DNA of 64,000 nt from Lucifuga dentata (Eukaryota; Chordata; Actinopteri; Ophidiiformes; Bythitidae), in contig VXCM01000424.1 of assembly GCA_014773175.1 (NCBI GenBank), positions 186,001-250,000 of the forward strand, in the 5' to 3' direction. This document shows positions 13,601 through 26,576 of the stretch, one piece after another. A program made the position numbers and the translations under genes. Positions within the stretch are counted from its first letter, which is position 1. Each line of letters begins with the position of its first letter. The notes below the pieces were generated by a model, which was given only the letters and a program-made list of their open reading frames with translations, was not told where the DNA came from and ran no database searches.

Positions 13601-14265
13601 AAGATGGAACATGAGCCGTGTGTGAGTGACACACTAAATTTTCAGACTCATCTAAAGCAAACAACATTCAGCACGCTATAATAGCCTTTGGAGGGTATCT
13701 AGCTGATGCTTTAGATTATTTTGCACACGGTAAACATTGTGATGTTTTCGGGTTACAAGTATTGTATGAGATCCAAAATGTTTGTGCTCAAACAGCTAGA
13801 GACAAGGTGCCAAGAAAATGCACCGCACAGAGGACAAAAACAGGCACAAGTAAAATAAATAAATAAATAAAAATATAAATGTGAAACACTTGTGCCTTGT
13901 TGTTTGTCATCTTTTGATCACTTTCATATTAAAACATCATTTTAATTAATAAATAGAGCTGAATGTATTTGAATACAATGTAAGTGTGCCTCCCTCCTTT
14001 TTACTTTTATTTCTATAAGATGTTCCAAGGTTCAAATTAAGACCATCCTCTGTGTATCAGTTTTATATATAATTGTGATGTTTTCTCATTATTATTTCAG
14101 AATCCACAAATAAAGTCATATCTAAAAATTCTAAAATAATTTTTTTTTCAAAAATCATTCTAGAGATGATTTAGTTTAGTTTTGTTTATTTGACGATTTA
14201 GTTTAGTTTGTTTATTTCTCCCAAGGGAAATTTGTTTGCACAGGCATCAACATACATAACACATC
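10674..14265. other. Non-coding intronic/upstream sequence
   Basis: No supported exon. It contains a 22-bp perfect palindrome at 11556-11577 and a short (AAAT)n run near 13853-13870. Overlapping short open frames on both strands around 11090-11551 show no recognisable protein. Confidence 0.4.
11556..11577. repeat. 22-bp perfect palindrome
   Basis: GTATACGTAT followed by ATATACGTATAC is its own reverse complement. It lies just before the TGTGCATGTAAAC phrase shared with 6491. Confidence 0.8.
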
Positions 14266-14281
14266 TAGCATATACTGTGTG

Positions 14282-14332
<51 letters not shown>

Positions 14333-14349
14333 NTAGCATATACTGTGTG

Positions 14350-14404
<55 letters not shown>

Positions 14405-14425
14405 GTCTACCTATCTATCTATCTA
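14266..14425. repeat. (TATC)n microsatellite with n and duplicated flank
   Basis: A long TATC/CTAT array. n at 14333 is followed by a repeat of TAGCATATACTGTGTG and the array, so 14266-14332 and 14334-14400 are the same sequence twice. The open frame reading SIYLSIYLS across it is only the array translated. Confidence 0.9.
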
Positions 14426-17400
14426 TACAAGTTAACACTCAATACTCAGGTCAAGACCAGTGGGTAGAACTCATCCTCATACAGCTGTATCCAGATAATT
14501 ACTAAAAAGCTTAAAAGTTCAGTATTTGCTTCAAAGTTCAATTTGTTATCAACAATCAGGCAATTATTTGATAGTGATCATCATTAATGTTACACTTTGG
14601 AATCTGAATACTCAAAGCTGCTTTTCAGTACTGACCATGAAGCAAATACAATAATTTACTGTAAATGTCATTGGAATTATCTTTTAATTTAATCAGTAAT
14701 TATGTCCCTACTGCATCCAACACAATCACATAGGGTAGGTACTACAGCTACATTGCTCTTTATGTGTTTTATGCATAAACCACCTCTGGCCACACCCAAA
14801 TCATTGGCGTCATAGCAGGCATTTATTTCTTTGCTTTTTTTTTTTTTTTTTTAANTTTTTTTTTTTTTTTTTTAACACAATAACGTACAACAACAACAAA
14901 GTAAATCCTCACACAGACAAGACTCCGAGGATATGATATACAGTGATTAACAAATTTGAAAGACAAAACCAAACATAAGAAAACCCCCTTAACAACAACA
15001 AGGAACAAAACAAAGTAAGAAAAAATAAAGACAACAAAGAAAAAACAAAACAAAAACAAACAAAATCTAAATCTCCTCTCCTGTTTCTAAGCACTGAGAC
15101 AACAATAATGCACCTTGGCGGCTCTTCACTTTACGCAACAGTTTCAACAGACCCTTGAACTCCAACAGAAATGAGGGCAGATTTGGTAGAGATTTACTGA
15201 ATTTCTTTTTATGAATATAAAATTTCCCTGTGAGGATGCAGAACTTTTTCCTTTGCTAGGTGGTGGTGGTTAGCACCCAATATGACATCACAGTTTGGGG
15301 TGTGGCCAGGAGCAACATGCTTGCAGGTTTTAGCCCATGGAGAGCAGTGCAGAACCAGAATTCTGTAATATGTAACTCACTGTTAAATTACCCCTTTAAA
15401 GTAAACTGGTAAATAGTTAATTCTAGTTCAGACGTGTTTGAGGTGTTTGGGAGTTTCCAAGTTTCCACCCCATATATAATGCTGCTGACAAGCAATGCTT
15501 TGATGAGATATCCAAAAAGGCATATATAGCCAAAGACACAATCTTGGGATATGAGGCCTCAGTGCTGGCATTCTGAAGCAGCATGTTTTTGATATGATGT
15601 TATGTTGGTGGTAAATAAAAGCTTATTTCAAGTTAATTATTCAGTTTGTGATTAAGTAGCCAGATAAGGTTTCTAGTCATAGTCGACACCATGTCCAAGT
15701 TGAAATACAGTTTATAGTCATTTTCTGATATATAATCCCATAAAACCCTGTGCACATCTCCCCCTGTGTGGTCAAAGGTCTCTATTATATGGGTTTGGGG
15801 ATATTTTATTGCTCTTTGACAAGACAAAACAACAGACACAGCAGAGCATCTGCAATGTATTTTAAACTCGGTTAAAGGGGAGACAACCACAGCAAAGCTG
15901 TTAAAGAAGCTTGTTTGGGGTCATGGTCAAATTGCTTATTGACAAATGTTGCTACGGATACAATATTTAACAGTGGCCTGTATTTATATTTACTTAACTC
16001 CACACACAAAGTATCTAAGGTGCACCTTCCTAAGCTGTTGTTTATGCACAGCGAGAGGCTTTTTCCTGCTGGTAGCCACCTTTGTGTCCCACTGTGACAA
16101 AGTGCCAAGGCTGCAGGTCTGCATATTCTCTGCCACCATATGTGGACAAAGAAAGGTGGCAGCGGGTGAGGAGATGGATGGGGTTGGAATGGTGATGGAC
16201 ACAGGTAGCTTGGCAGCGCTTAGAGCCCCCATCTACCTGGCATTAGTTATTATTGTTTCTCTCCCTGTTTTCCTGGAGCAGCCTTTGATTGAACTGGCCA
16301 TGAGGTGGGGATTTGACATAGTGAGGATTTTACCTCAGTGATAACAATAAGCCACAGACAGGGGAGGTGGCTGTTTGTATGGTGCATTGTGAAACAGGAT
16401 TGTCTGATGGAGGTTCGCTGTGCATTGTCAATGTTTCTGGAAGGGGATTTGTGGTTGGTAAAAGGGCATCTGAGTCCCACTGCTCAGTTTGGCTAATCAA
16501 TTCTGTGTCCTCGCTGGGTTGTCCCAGAATTGTCCCCATACAACATGAGGCAGTTTTGCTTCCTAAGGGATCTATTGACACGGCCAAATTCTTAAAAGCA
16601 CAGTGAGACAGATATAGCTATTACTTCTAGTTTGGGTAAAAGGAAAAAAAAGGCATTTTTATTGCAAGCACGCCCCAACACCCCTAATCATGATCAGGGT
16701 GCCCTGTACGGTGCAGAGCACAGGCTCCCGCCCTGACAGATTATCCGGTGTGAATGTTTGAGAATGATAATGAGATCAAAACACCTCACTAAGCTGGGAA
16801 GAGAGGGTGGAGACTGGAGAGTGAGGGAGGAAGGGAAAGAGCAAGAGCGAGTCGGAGAGGGTGAGCGATAGCTGCGATAAATTGCAGAAGCAGAAGCACT
16901 TGAGCATAAAATTAGATTTTACAAATGTGTTGTTACCTGACAGTCCTCTGACAGAGGAGATATCACAACATTATAGGGCTGCATGAGTACTGTTAATCGT
17001 ATCAAATAAATAAGAATGCCTCTGAGCTGTGATGGGGCTCGATGGAGGTTCAATGTGGACAGTGAGTTAGAGAGAGAAATAACATAATTAAAACAGCTTT
17101 TCTCATTATGGACTCAAACATTAGAAGCCAAAATTCAATTTATATGATAATATATTATCCTTTGTGGAAGACCCCCATGTTACAACGCATTTGTCTAAAT
17201 GCTGTGACACTTCAAAAATGATCACTGTGGGTAGTGATTTCACATTTTTAAAGCAAAGACTTATTGCTGTTCCAAATTTAAGATCTAATGTAGAATATTT
17301 AGTTCCCTGGAAGTAATTCCTATTAAAATTACATATCATTATCACATTCATAATACAATATTGCTTCAGAACTGCTCTGGCAATCAGGGTCTTGCTCGAG

Positions 17401-18348
17401 GACGATTTCGCAAGGCAGATACTTGACATCAGAGGGGCTTGAACCTGCATCATGTGCTCCCTCTAACCACTGCCTCATCAATTACTGCTGTGTAATTGTT
17501 TAATGATAAGGATCTCTTTGCCGTTGGATCCTGCAACACAGTGAAATCAAGTTGAGGACATTCTCTTCTTCAGTGGTTACAAGTAGTTGTAGTTCAATAT
17601 TGCAGTACATAGTGGAAATGTAACAAAAATTACCCTGTCAAAAGGGGGGAGAAAAGGAAACAATCATTCTAGTTAATGGATTGGTATGAGAGGGAGGATT
17701 TGAAACAACTATTTGCCATTTTAATGGTCACTACAATGGTGAGTTAAATACATCATTAAGACAACAATGAAGACTGAGTGATCATCTGAATGAGGAATGG
17801 AAGCTTGAATCCAGGAAGTGTGTGAGGGACAAGTGACTGCAGTAAGATTTATCATGTGTGGCCAGAAGAAACAGTGTTTATACAAACTCCCTGCAGATGT
17901 TTTGAGCTATGAATAAATATATATCAGAGTTTTATTCCCTGAGGTCATAAATCTACTTTAGAGGAAAATATTTCACCTGATGTTTGTTGCTTGATATTTC
18001 AAATACTTCATAAAGGCAATGATATATGTGCCTTTACACCAATAAAATCCAATAATAACCTATTTTCATTTCTGCAATTTAGTAACAGTGGGTTTCAGTG
18101 TTTATTTGTTGCAGGTGGTGAATATTGCATTTGAAATCAAGCTGTTCACATATTGAGAACACAGTCTGTTACCTTGCACAAATTTTGGCCAGATGCTGCT
18201 TTTGTACTGAAAGCAAACTGGAGTACAATTTATGTGCTTTTTTTTTTTTTTTTTTTTTTTTTGCATATTTTTGTTTTACAACCAGCTTATTGTTATCACT
18301 GATGTGTGACAATAGTTTAATATATTTCTAATTTATGGTTGTTAAGTG

Positions 18349-18379
<31 letters not shown>

Positions 18380-19839
18380 GACTATATTTATATGTTGTGT
18401 CATAATGAAGCTTTGCTATGAATTTGTAAGAAGTAAATATGAACTTAAAACAATTGAAATGTGTCAGTGGGCCACAGGTACATCAGAAATGAAGTTATCA
18501 TTCTGCAATATGAATCATACAAAATGGCATTTAAACAGCATAAATAATATTGTCAGAGCTGAATAAAGAAGCAGATCATTGTAATTTAAGCTTTTCATGG
18601 TCAAACTGGAATTACATCATATTTTCCATCCCGGTATTCTGGTGCCGTGCATGCTTCAGTGATCAATTCAGTGTCCAGTTATGAATAGGATTCATAGCAT
18701 CTCCTCAGTGTCATGGTTCATGATGGTAATATGGTGGGTCATTTGTCAAGGATAATTTGATGGGATAATATTTCTATCTTGATTTAATGAGACAATTAAC
18801 ACAGTAATTCAGAAGTTTATTTGAATTAAATAAGACCATTGGCACCATTTAAATTACCAGTGACAAATCTTTATATGCCATTGGTTACACAATTGTCCAC
18901 TCGACAGTAGTAAGTTAACAATTAATTAATGGTTAAAAGAAAGGGAAATTTATATTATTGTTCAATAATTCTGACAAAAAAGCTACTGATTTTCATATTT
19001 TTATATATAAACAAATTACATGGCAGTTTGATATCAATATTGTACTTATAATACAGCAATATAAACATTTGATTCCTGTTACATACTAGGCTCAATGTGT
19101 TTCTAATTAAAAAATAATTACAATGCTAGGGAACACAAAGGATACAATGACCTATATGAATAGACATTAATATTGTAGGTTAATTACTTGAAGTGGAATT
19201 AAAAAGGGATATTGCAGTAATAATAATTTAAGATACACATTTGTTAGATTAAAATGACATTTTCACCTTTTACAACCTTACAAGCAAAATCTTTAGCTGA
19301 GTGTAAATGTGATCTCTTTCTGCTCTTGTTTTATCTGGCTCACAGTGTGTTTTCTGTAGACCCATCAGGAGCTGTTACCCTTTTCCATGCAAGGCTACAC
19401 ACACAAACAAGAACACACACACACACACACACACACACACTATGCTTCAGATAACACTTTCATAATTAAAAAACACTCATCAACCTCACGTCTCACACTT
19501 TAATAGCTCCAATATTGCTGCAATTGTGTCTGCAAACATTTACACCTCATAATTATCTGTCACTTGATGCCTCATTTTAAAAGTAGAGTCACTTTAAACA
19601 AAACCACAATGTGCAGTGTTAAAATTCAACATTTACACTAATATCAAACTTTTTTTTCCACCATTTGATTTGATGTAAGATGCAGGCCTACAGAACTTTA
19701 TTAGATTTAAAGAAATACATTTTGATAAATACCTTGTTGAACCTTGATGCTGTTAGGTGCTTTTGCTAACCACATTGACAACTAATCAATCAATATTTTC
19801 TAAAATCTCAGACTCTTCCCACTATCCCTTACTGGACTC
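14426..19839. other. Non-coding intronic/upstream sequence with homopolymer tracts
   Basis: No supported gene. It holds poly-T with n at 14855, T run 18238-18262, A run 18353-18379 and a purine-rich stretch at about 16795-16860. The longest open frame (15946-16341, + strand) shows no domain, signal or splice context. Confidence 0.4.
19413..19440. repeat. (AC)n microsatellite
   Basis: Uninterrupted AC dinucleotides. Confidence 0.9.
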
Positions 19840-20275
19840 TGTGCTCCCATTTAGCTGCATCAAATCTGTCATCATCACATTACTGCTCACATAAATGTCA
19901 TTATTCACTTCGTTATTTCTCACCTACACTTTATTTCTTAGCTCACTGGTTATACAGTATGTTTATACATACCCAAACTGGTGCAATATCCTCTAGCTGT
20001 TTACATTACATTTTTACCATTGTTTACTTATCCACTGTTAGTGCAATATTGTTTGCCTGTTTGCACATTTACTTTCATGCCTTTGTTTTTTTGTATTTTG
20101 ATCTGTATATATTGCAGCTTTTGTTTTTTTTACCTGTACATATTGTCTATGCTTATATTATTATTATTTTTATTTATTTATTCATTTATTTATTTATTTA
20201 ATTGACACCACCGACCAAGAGAAATTCCTTGTGCACTTGTTTTGGCAAATAAAAGAATTCTGATGCTGATTCTAT
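19840..20275 (+). mobile_element. 3' end of a LINE (L2/CR1-like tail)
   Basis: Pyrimidine-rich sequence with repeated GTGCAATAT phrases leads to ACCAAGAGAAATTCCTTGTG, an AATAAA-like AAATAAAAG and a short degenerate repeat of CTGATT type. This arrangement is characteristic of 3' ends of fish L2/CR1-related LINEs. No reverse transcriptase frame precedes it, so it is a 5'-truncated copy. Confidence 0.5.
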
Positions 20276-20989
20276 GAGGCAGTATGCAGTATTGGCCAAT
20301 ATGGTCTTAATATTGTATAACAGTTAGTCCCTGTTGTTGTGTTGTTAATAATTATGAAGAAACATATTCTTTGCAAAATTGGCTGCTTTTCCAAATGCTC
20401 ATGGTGTGCTTTGTGCTGGTCATTGTTTGCTGCCATCATTATGGAACTGAGTGCTGTTGTACATCCAGGGAGACGGGAAGCTATTCACAGGGAGATTGGA
20501 AACCCTACCAGTGAAAAGAAAGCACAAAAGAGCAGCACTCCAAAATACAGTGGGCGAGCACACATGTAAGAGCATAATGAGCTTCTTTTATTGTTGGGCT
20601 TTGGCAGTGTGTTTGGTAGTTTGTCTGAACGAGCTCAATATGACATACATTGGAGGAGAAATTCATATTGTTATTATATTGTGTTACTGAATGTATCTGT
20701 ATGTATGTGTCCATGTCTTCCTATAGAGTGTGGATAATTTTACTTATATACATGTATTTCTTTATTTAGTTGGCTTAACACACACACATGCACACATGCA
20801 CGCACGCATGCACGCACACATGCACACACGCACACACACAGTATGATGGGTATTGTCACATATTATTGACTAAATTATTACTTTACATACTTTAAATATA
20901 AATGGTCTCTGCTTTATTTGCTGCTTCAGGCTGTGGTTTGCTTTGTATTTCACTCAGTATGACTGAGCCTTTGGATAAAACCAACACTG
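20276..20989. other. Non-coding sequence with a (CA)n / TGCACGCA stretch
   Basis: Alternating purine-pyrimidine CA/CGCA sequence at about 20778-20840. No gene recognised. Confidence 0.5.
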
Positions 20990-20994
20990 CAGAT

Positions 20995-21545
20995 TGTCAC
21001 AGTTCTGCATGTCTGGTCAGCCACTCACCTGCCATTTCTGCCTGCCTGGTCCTCAGCCACTCACCTGCCATTTCTGCCTGCCTGGTCCTCAGCCACTCAC
21101 CTGCCATTTCTGCCTGCCTGGTCCTCAGCTCCTCACCTCCGTTCATCAGCCTGATTCATTTCAGGTTTGGATGCTGTCACCTATTTGCACCAATCAGGCA
21201 TGGATTTAAGCCCCAGTCTCACACTCACCCTTGGCCAGATTGTTCTTTGCCATCCCCGATGCGAGACATTCGAGCATTTATTTGCAGACTGACATTCTGT
21301 TACCGACTCGGCCTGTCTTGGACAATCCTGCTTGTCGTTTTCCCTGGAAACCACCTCTGCCTTCTGTCCCCGACTCCGATTCTGGTTCCTGCGACTGGGT
21401 TCCCCGTCTGTCAGTTTCTGTGTAGGCGCTTTGTCCTGCCTGTTGTTCTGCCTGCTTCTGTGTTGGACTGAGAACTCCATTAAAGAACTTAACTTGTCAA
21501 AGTTGTACTGTGTGCTGCATTTGGGTCCAAACCCCACCCTTCACA
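20995..21545 (+). mobile_element. Probable solo LTR (551 bp) of a gypsy-like retrotransposon
   Basis: Starts TGTCACAG and ends CTTCACA (TG...CA), flanked by CAGAT at 20990-20994 and 21546-21550, the 5-bp target duplication expected of LTR elements. It contains ATTAAA at 21479 and the CTGCATTTGGGTCC phrase common near LTR ends in fish. GC is higher than the surroundings. The 189-codon frame overlapping it has no recognisable domain. The family assignment is inferred. Confidence 0.55.
21021..21128. repeat. 36-bp minisatellite, 3 copies, inside the probable LTR
   Basis: Unit CCACTCACCTGCCATTTCTG plus CCTGCCTGGTCCTCAG at 21021, 21057 and 21093, identical. Because 36 is a multiple of 3 it also appears as a peptide repeat in two open frames, without further sign of coding. 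Confidence 0.9.
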
Positions 21546-21550
21546 CAGAT

Positions 21551-24486
21551 GTACAAGTAAGATAAAATTGTAGGGAAAGAATTTAATTTGGTAAATGAAA
21601 AAGTGATCATCACTCTCCTCTAACAGGTATTAACAGTTATAAAGTAGAAAGGAACTCATTAGAGCACATACCTCCACCAGGGCTGCACATGCTTAGATAA
21701 AATGTGTCTAGTTCCAATAATATACTGACCTGAAGAGAAAGAAATATCATATTTTTCTGACTCTAACTCTGTATGATCTAAAGATCACACTGTTGTTATG
21801 CTACCAAATCAGCATCATCTCACCTCCACATTAGTCACTGTTCACATGTTTCTAGCCCTATTTATTACTTTACAGAAATGTCCCCCTGTGTAAGCATGTA
21901 AACTACACCCATTGATACTCTAACATGGGATATGCCTTTTTTTTCATTGAAGAAATTAACAAAAACCCCTATCTCATTATGTTAAGAAACCATTAAAAAA
22001 ACAAAAAAAAAAATTCTGGATCTGTCCCTGGATTCAGCTTGACACCAAACTTTAATACAGTAGGTGNAAAACCCCTATCTCATTATGTTAAGAAACCATT
22101 AAAAAAACAAAAAAAAAATTCTGGATCTGTCCCTGGATTCAGCTTGACACCAAACTTTAATACAGTAGGTGCTTCTCTGTGCCCTGTCCCACCCTTCCAC
22201 CAATTTTTTGCCAAAACCGGTTCATAACTTTTTTGAGTTATCCTGCTTACATTAATAAATTTTAACATCATAATCATAATACCATAATATTTCATTAAAT
22301 TATACCACTGTTTGTTTCTAATAATACTAGTTGTCTTGCCTTATGGCTCCTATAGACTGTAAGATAACAGACAACTTATAAGTTCACTGCAAGCCACATT
22401 GTGCGACATGGGTCGAATAAACTTGGTACACATTGAGTTTTATGTGTGTAGACTGTATGTTGATAAGCTATGATGCAAGTCAAAAGAAAATATGGTACCT
22501 GCGTGCCTCATCCATCTGCTCTGCTGTTGTGGAAAATAATGAAGCTAAACAAGAAGCTATCGTACTCTTTTGTGTATCGAAAAAAAATTCCAAAGAAGAG
22601 GAGGAGGAGAGTCTGGACTTGGGTCATTACTCATCGGAACCTGTGATTCCTCCACTATTTCTCTCTGTGCTGCATCTGTCTACAAGCGGACATGGTAACA
22701 GCTGGAGGAGGTGTCTTATAAACACGCTTTTGCTGTCACAACTCTTCTTTGTTAGTCCCATAAATTCAGTTTCACACGTTTTGCCTCCATCTCTTCAGTT
22801 TGGGTTGTTGTTGTTTTTACCCCAAACGTTATTCATAATAGTGCAAACAATGTCACTTTGACCAGCGCATCATTTCACGTTATCCTATTGGTTGGTTAGT
22901 AGACTGGTCATAGTAGCATCCTAAATTTCTGATACTGTCAGAATTTTGTTCCAGGCTATCTTTGGTCACAAGGCCATCTTTGAACCTTTCTCACAGTACA
23001 ATGTATACCACTGTTTTGGAGCCACAACCACAGATATTGCCACGATACTTTCATGTTGGTTATCTCTCGTATGAGACAGCCCAAAATCGCAGTGTATACC
23101 TGGCTTTACTTGCTAGTATGGCTTCACTTTTTTCTTTTTTTTTTTTTTTCNTTTTTTTTTTTTTTTAGAGTTTTTTAGAGTTTTAAGAGTTTTCATCCAC
23201 AAATAAATGCTTTTGGATGCAGCTGATCAGCTAAGCTCTCACCCAGGGGCAAATTATGAAAACAGCTTCAATTAGTGGCTGATTTATATATTGTGGTAGG
23301 ACTTTAGAGAATAATTAAAGGCTTTTGTGTTCTTGCCTATTGGAAACATGCTAATCAGAAGCCATTTTATTGGGATTCATGAGAACAAGCCTGAAATTCA
23401 AGCAACTCAGTTTGTACTTTCCTATTACACTTATATTCAGTTTAGTTTTCTAAATGGCAACTTATAACAATGTTCCATAATATGCCAATCTCTACATCAT
23501 TAGAGTAAATTGTGTGTGATGCTAAAAAGAAATGCTTATCCCTTATTTAATGTAGTTGAATGAGTTCTTGTACATTAAGCCTCACTATTGTGCTTATGGC
23601 AGAATTCTGAAAAGGGCAAAGCAAATTATCTGCTGGATTTTTCTCCCAAGGAGCAGGTTTTCCCCGTTTATTAGATTTGTTAAAGTGCTTCTGAGCAATG
23701 CACATTTTATCCTCTTAACAGTCAAATTACTATATACTCCAGCAATTACTTAATGTACTCTAATGAGATTTCCCCATGAAACGGAAGGATTCATTTATTT
23801 TAATGTGACACATCCCACTGGGCGGTTTATGCATCACATCCCCTGCAATCCGGGGAGGCTTTGAGTCATAAATAGTAAGATGAGCTGGTTTACAGGATCG
23901 CTACCCTGCCCACAGCAAGAGATTTCTGTGATCCAGGCACTAGGGGTCTGTACAGGGACTCACTGGGTCACAAACTTTTTTCAGGGACATCAGTGGGTCA
24001 CAATCACTTTTTTTTTTTTCAGCTTTCTGCTGTCATTTGTTTTGTATGAGTAACTAGAATATCTAGAACTATTTTTATTCCTAGTGAAATTGGGGTGTTG
24101 TTGCACCCCTGAATTTTGTATTCCAGTTGCGTAACAACAACACAAACTAAATAAAATAAAATAAAATAAAATAAACAATAGAAATTGAGAATAACATTGA
24201 CCTAATTTTTAGCATGCATGCACATGGCAAAATAGTTTGCAGAAAACTCCCCTTGGAAGAAGAATTTTGGTGAGTTGCAGGTGAAAAGCTATCAAAACCT
24301 TTCATTTAAAAAAGTGGGCTATAACAACCATACAGTATGTCACTGATACTGAGAACCTGCCAAAACAATCGAAATGCTGTTGAAATAATGGTTAAAGAAC
24401 CATAGCAGTGGTTTTGCATTTTTGAACCCAAAAAATACAACCTGCATACAAGTTACATTATTGCCAACCATTTCCCACTGGAACGG
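21551..24486. other. Non-coding intronic/upstream sequence
   Basis: No supported gene. It includes the duplicated segment around n at 22067, a poly-T with n at 23151 and a (TAAAA)n run at about 24147-24173. Confidence 0.4.
21962..22171. repeat. About 105-bp tandem duplication around a single n (assembly join)
   Basis: 21962-22066 and 22068-22171 are the same sequence, differing only by one A in a homopolymer, with n at 22067. A difference confined to an A run is what sequencing error in overlapping contig ends would give. Confidence 0.85.
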
Positions 24487-24790
24487 TAAATATTAGAATT
24501 GCTTTTCCAGAATGCCATTCCAGTCTGCTATTAAAATCAACTTTTAAGACTTGATACCTGCTTGAGATAAGTAATCCATCACAGAGAACGCAACAACTAT
24601 TACATTTTTGTTAGATTTTGTTCTATCTAACTGGTCCAACACAAAGTTGCACGGAAGAAAATATATGCCTCCACCAGAGAATATAGTCCCAGAAAAAGAT
24701 AGTTGTCAGTAACATAACGTGGAATGTCTTGATAGTATTTATTGGGGTTAAATATTCAAAGTCACCAGAATGGTTCTTTAAGTGTAACAT
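24487..24790. repeat. Dispersed repeat, copy A (related to 44530-44965)
   Basis: Shares, in the same order and orientation, CATTCCAGT..GCTATTAAAATCAACTT, ACTTGA.ACCTGCTTGAG, ATCCATCACAG, GTCCAACACA and ATACAGTCCCAG-type phrases with the sequence in intron 9. It is substantially diverged, so an old repeat. Family not identified. Confidence 0.6.
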
Positions 24791-25654
24791 TTCACTTTTC
24801 AACCAAATTCAGCCCTGCTTATAAGTGGGCTAATTTGCTTGCTGGGCTACTGTGCTAACTATTTACAACAGTGTAGAGAAAACAGGCTGTAATTATGACC
24901 ACAAAATGAAACTCTTCTATGTTTGATGACAGTGAAACTTTTTAGAACTGAAGAGTGATTGCATTTTGTTTCATTACTGAAATGAGTGATATGACAAGAG
25001 TGGAGGTGGAGGACTTGGTGCCTCCATATGCTGGTGTTTCTACAGGCATCATGTCAGAAGTTGTCTAAGCTGTCTGCTTAAATGATGCAGCTGAGCCACA
25101 AGAGAGTTTTTGTTGTTCCCAAACTGACAGTAGATGTAATTTCTGTCACTCTACCAACTACACACACATAAATGATGTAACATAATCTCATTTAAAGGTA
25201 AAGAAGACAGTGGTGTATGTCAATAATACTCTGATACTGTATGTTGTATTATAATTATATATGCATTATAATTATATAACTATGAGTTAAATATGAAACT
25301 AGGTTAGTTGTAAATTATTATATGATTTTAATACAATACATTGCATTATCCATTATCCTCCGCTCATCCGGGTCCTGGTCGCGGTGGCAGCAGACTAAGC
25401 AGACCGGCCCACACTTCCCTGTCCCCGGCCAGGCCCTCTAACTCCTTCTGGGGGACTCCGAAGCGTTCCCAGGCCAGCCGGGAGATGTAATCCCTCCAGC
25501 GTGTCCTGGGTCTTCCCCGGGGCCTCTTCCCAGTTGGACGTGCCTGGAAGACCTCCCTAGGGAGTCGACCAGGGGGCATCCTTATTAGGTGCCCAAACCA
25601 CCTCAACTGACTCCTTTCGATGTGGAAGAGCAGCGGCTCTACTCCAAGTCCCTC

Positions 25655-26453
25655 GGGGTGCTGCGGGAGTATGGGGTACCAAGTTCATTGACACGGGCTA
25701 TCCGGTCCCTGTACAACCAAAGCCAGAGCTGTGTCCACATCCTTGGCACTAAATCAGACCTNATCCGGTCCCTGTACAACCAAAGCCAGAGCTGTGTCCA
25801 CATCCTTGGCACTAAATCAGACCTGTTTTTGGTGGGCATTGGACTCCGCCAGGGCTGGCCCTTGTCACCAATCCTGTTTGTGATTTTCATGGACAGGATT
25901 TCAAGGCGCAGTCAGGGATTGGAGGGTGTCCAGTTTGGTGACCTCAGAATTGCAGTTCTGCTTTTTGCAGATGATGTGGTTCTGCTGGCTTCATCAGACA
26001 GTGACTTTCGATGCACACTGAGCAGGTTTGAGGCCAAGTGTGAAGCGACTGGGATGAGAATCAGCACCTCCAAGTCTGAGACCATGGTGCTCTGTAGGAA
26101 AAAGGTGGACTGTTCCCTCCAGGTTAGAGGGGAGTCACTACCCCAGACGGAGGAGTTTAAGTATCTCGGGGTCTTGTTCACGAGTGAGGGTAGGATGGAG
26201 CATGAGATTGATAGACGGATTGGTGCAGCGTCCGAGGTCCTACGGACGCTGTACCGGACCGTCGTGGTGAAGAGGGAGCTGAGCCAGAAGGCGAGGCTCT
26301 CAATTTACCAATCAATCTACGTTCCTATCCTCACCTATGGTCATGAGCTCTGGGTAATGACCGAAAGGACAAGATCGCGGATACAAGCAGCGGAAATGAG
26401 GTTCCTCCATAGGGTGTCTGGGCTCACTCTCAGGGACAGGGTGAGAAGCTCGG
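25655..26453 (+). pseudogene. Reverse transcriptase fragment (inverted 5' half of the Rex3-like copy)
   Basis: An open reading frame encodes the palm and thumb of a LINE reverse transcriptase, from VLREYGVPSS to LRDRVRSS. The catalytic FADD box lies at about 25963-25974. The frame continues across an n (25762) because the 62-bp duplicated segment plus n adds 63 bases. It lacks the endonuclease and its own C-terminus, so no functional product is expected. Confidence 0.75.
25700..25824. repeat. 62-bp tandem duplication around a single n (assembly join)
   Basis: 25700-25761 and 25763-25824 are identical with n at 25762. It duplicates about 21 residues of the reverse transcriptase (SLYNQSQSCVHILGTKSD), which real Rex3-type proteins carry once. 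Confidence 0.9.
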
Positions 26454-26524
26454 ACAATACATTGCAATGCAGCATAATAAATACTCAGTTCACATACACA
26501 ATAAATGGGTTAGAGGGTTAGAGT

Positions 26525-26525
<1 letters not shown>

Positions 26526-26572
<47 letters not shown>
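26526..26572. repeat. (AC)n microsatellite, about 47 bp
   Basis: Uninterrupted AC dinucleotides. Confidence 0.95.

Positions 26573-26576
<4 letters not shown>

Larger units (their letters stand above)
25346..26453. mobile_element. 5'-inverted (twin-primed) Rex3-like LINE of the RTE group
   Basis: 25346-~25654 reads on the - strand as the element's C-terminal end (RMPPGRLPREVF, RPRTRWRDY, LLPPRPGPG), ending in a degenerate GATG-type tail at the left. From ~25655 to 26453 the reverse transcriptase part reads on the + strand, with RQGWPLSP, FADDVVLLASS, EEFKYLGVLFTSEGRMEHEI and SRIQAAEMRFLHRVSG. ACAATACATTGCA flanks the whole at 25333-25345 and 26454-26466. The opposite orientation of the 5' half is the mark of twin priming. 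It is 5'-truncated, so inactive. The Rex3 name rests on the motifs and GATG-like tail. Confidence 0.8.

Noticed and set aside
14279..14467. Open frame reading SIYLSIYLS
   Set aside because: A translation of the TATC microsatellite.
15946..16341. 131-codon open frame on the + strand
   Set aside because: No recognisable domain, not flanked by matching splice sites, and overlapped by equally long frames on the other strand.
16795..16860. Purine-rich stretch as a possible 5' UTR or promoter of the missing first exon
   Set aside because: No following ATG with a signal peptide or a splice donor in the needed phase.
20778..20840. Regularly spaced short repeats resembling a CRISPR array
   Set aside because: A CA/TGCACGCA simple repeat without unique spacers, in a vertebrate genome.
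20902..21471. 189-codon open frame with a 12-residue repeat
   Set aside because: It runs through the probable LTR and its 36-bp minisatellite; no homology to any known protein seen.
23220..23420. Complex, low-repeat sequence that might be a conserved non-coding element
   Set aside because: Conservation cannot be judged from one sequence.
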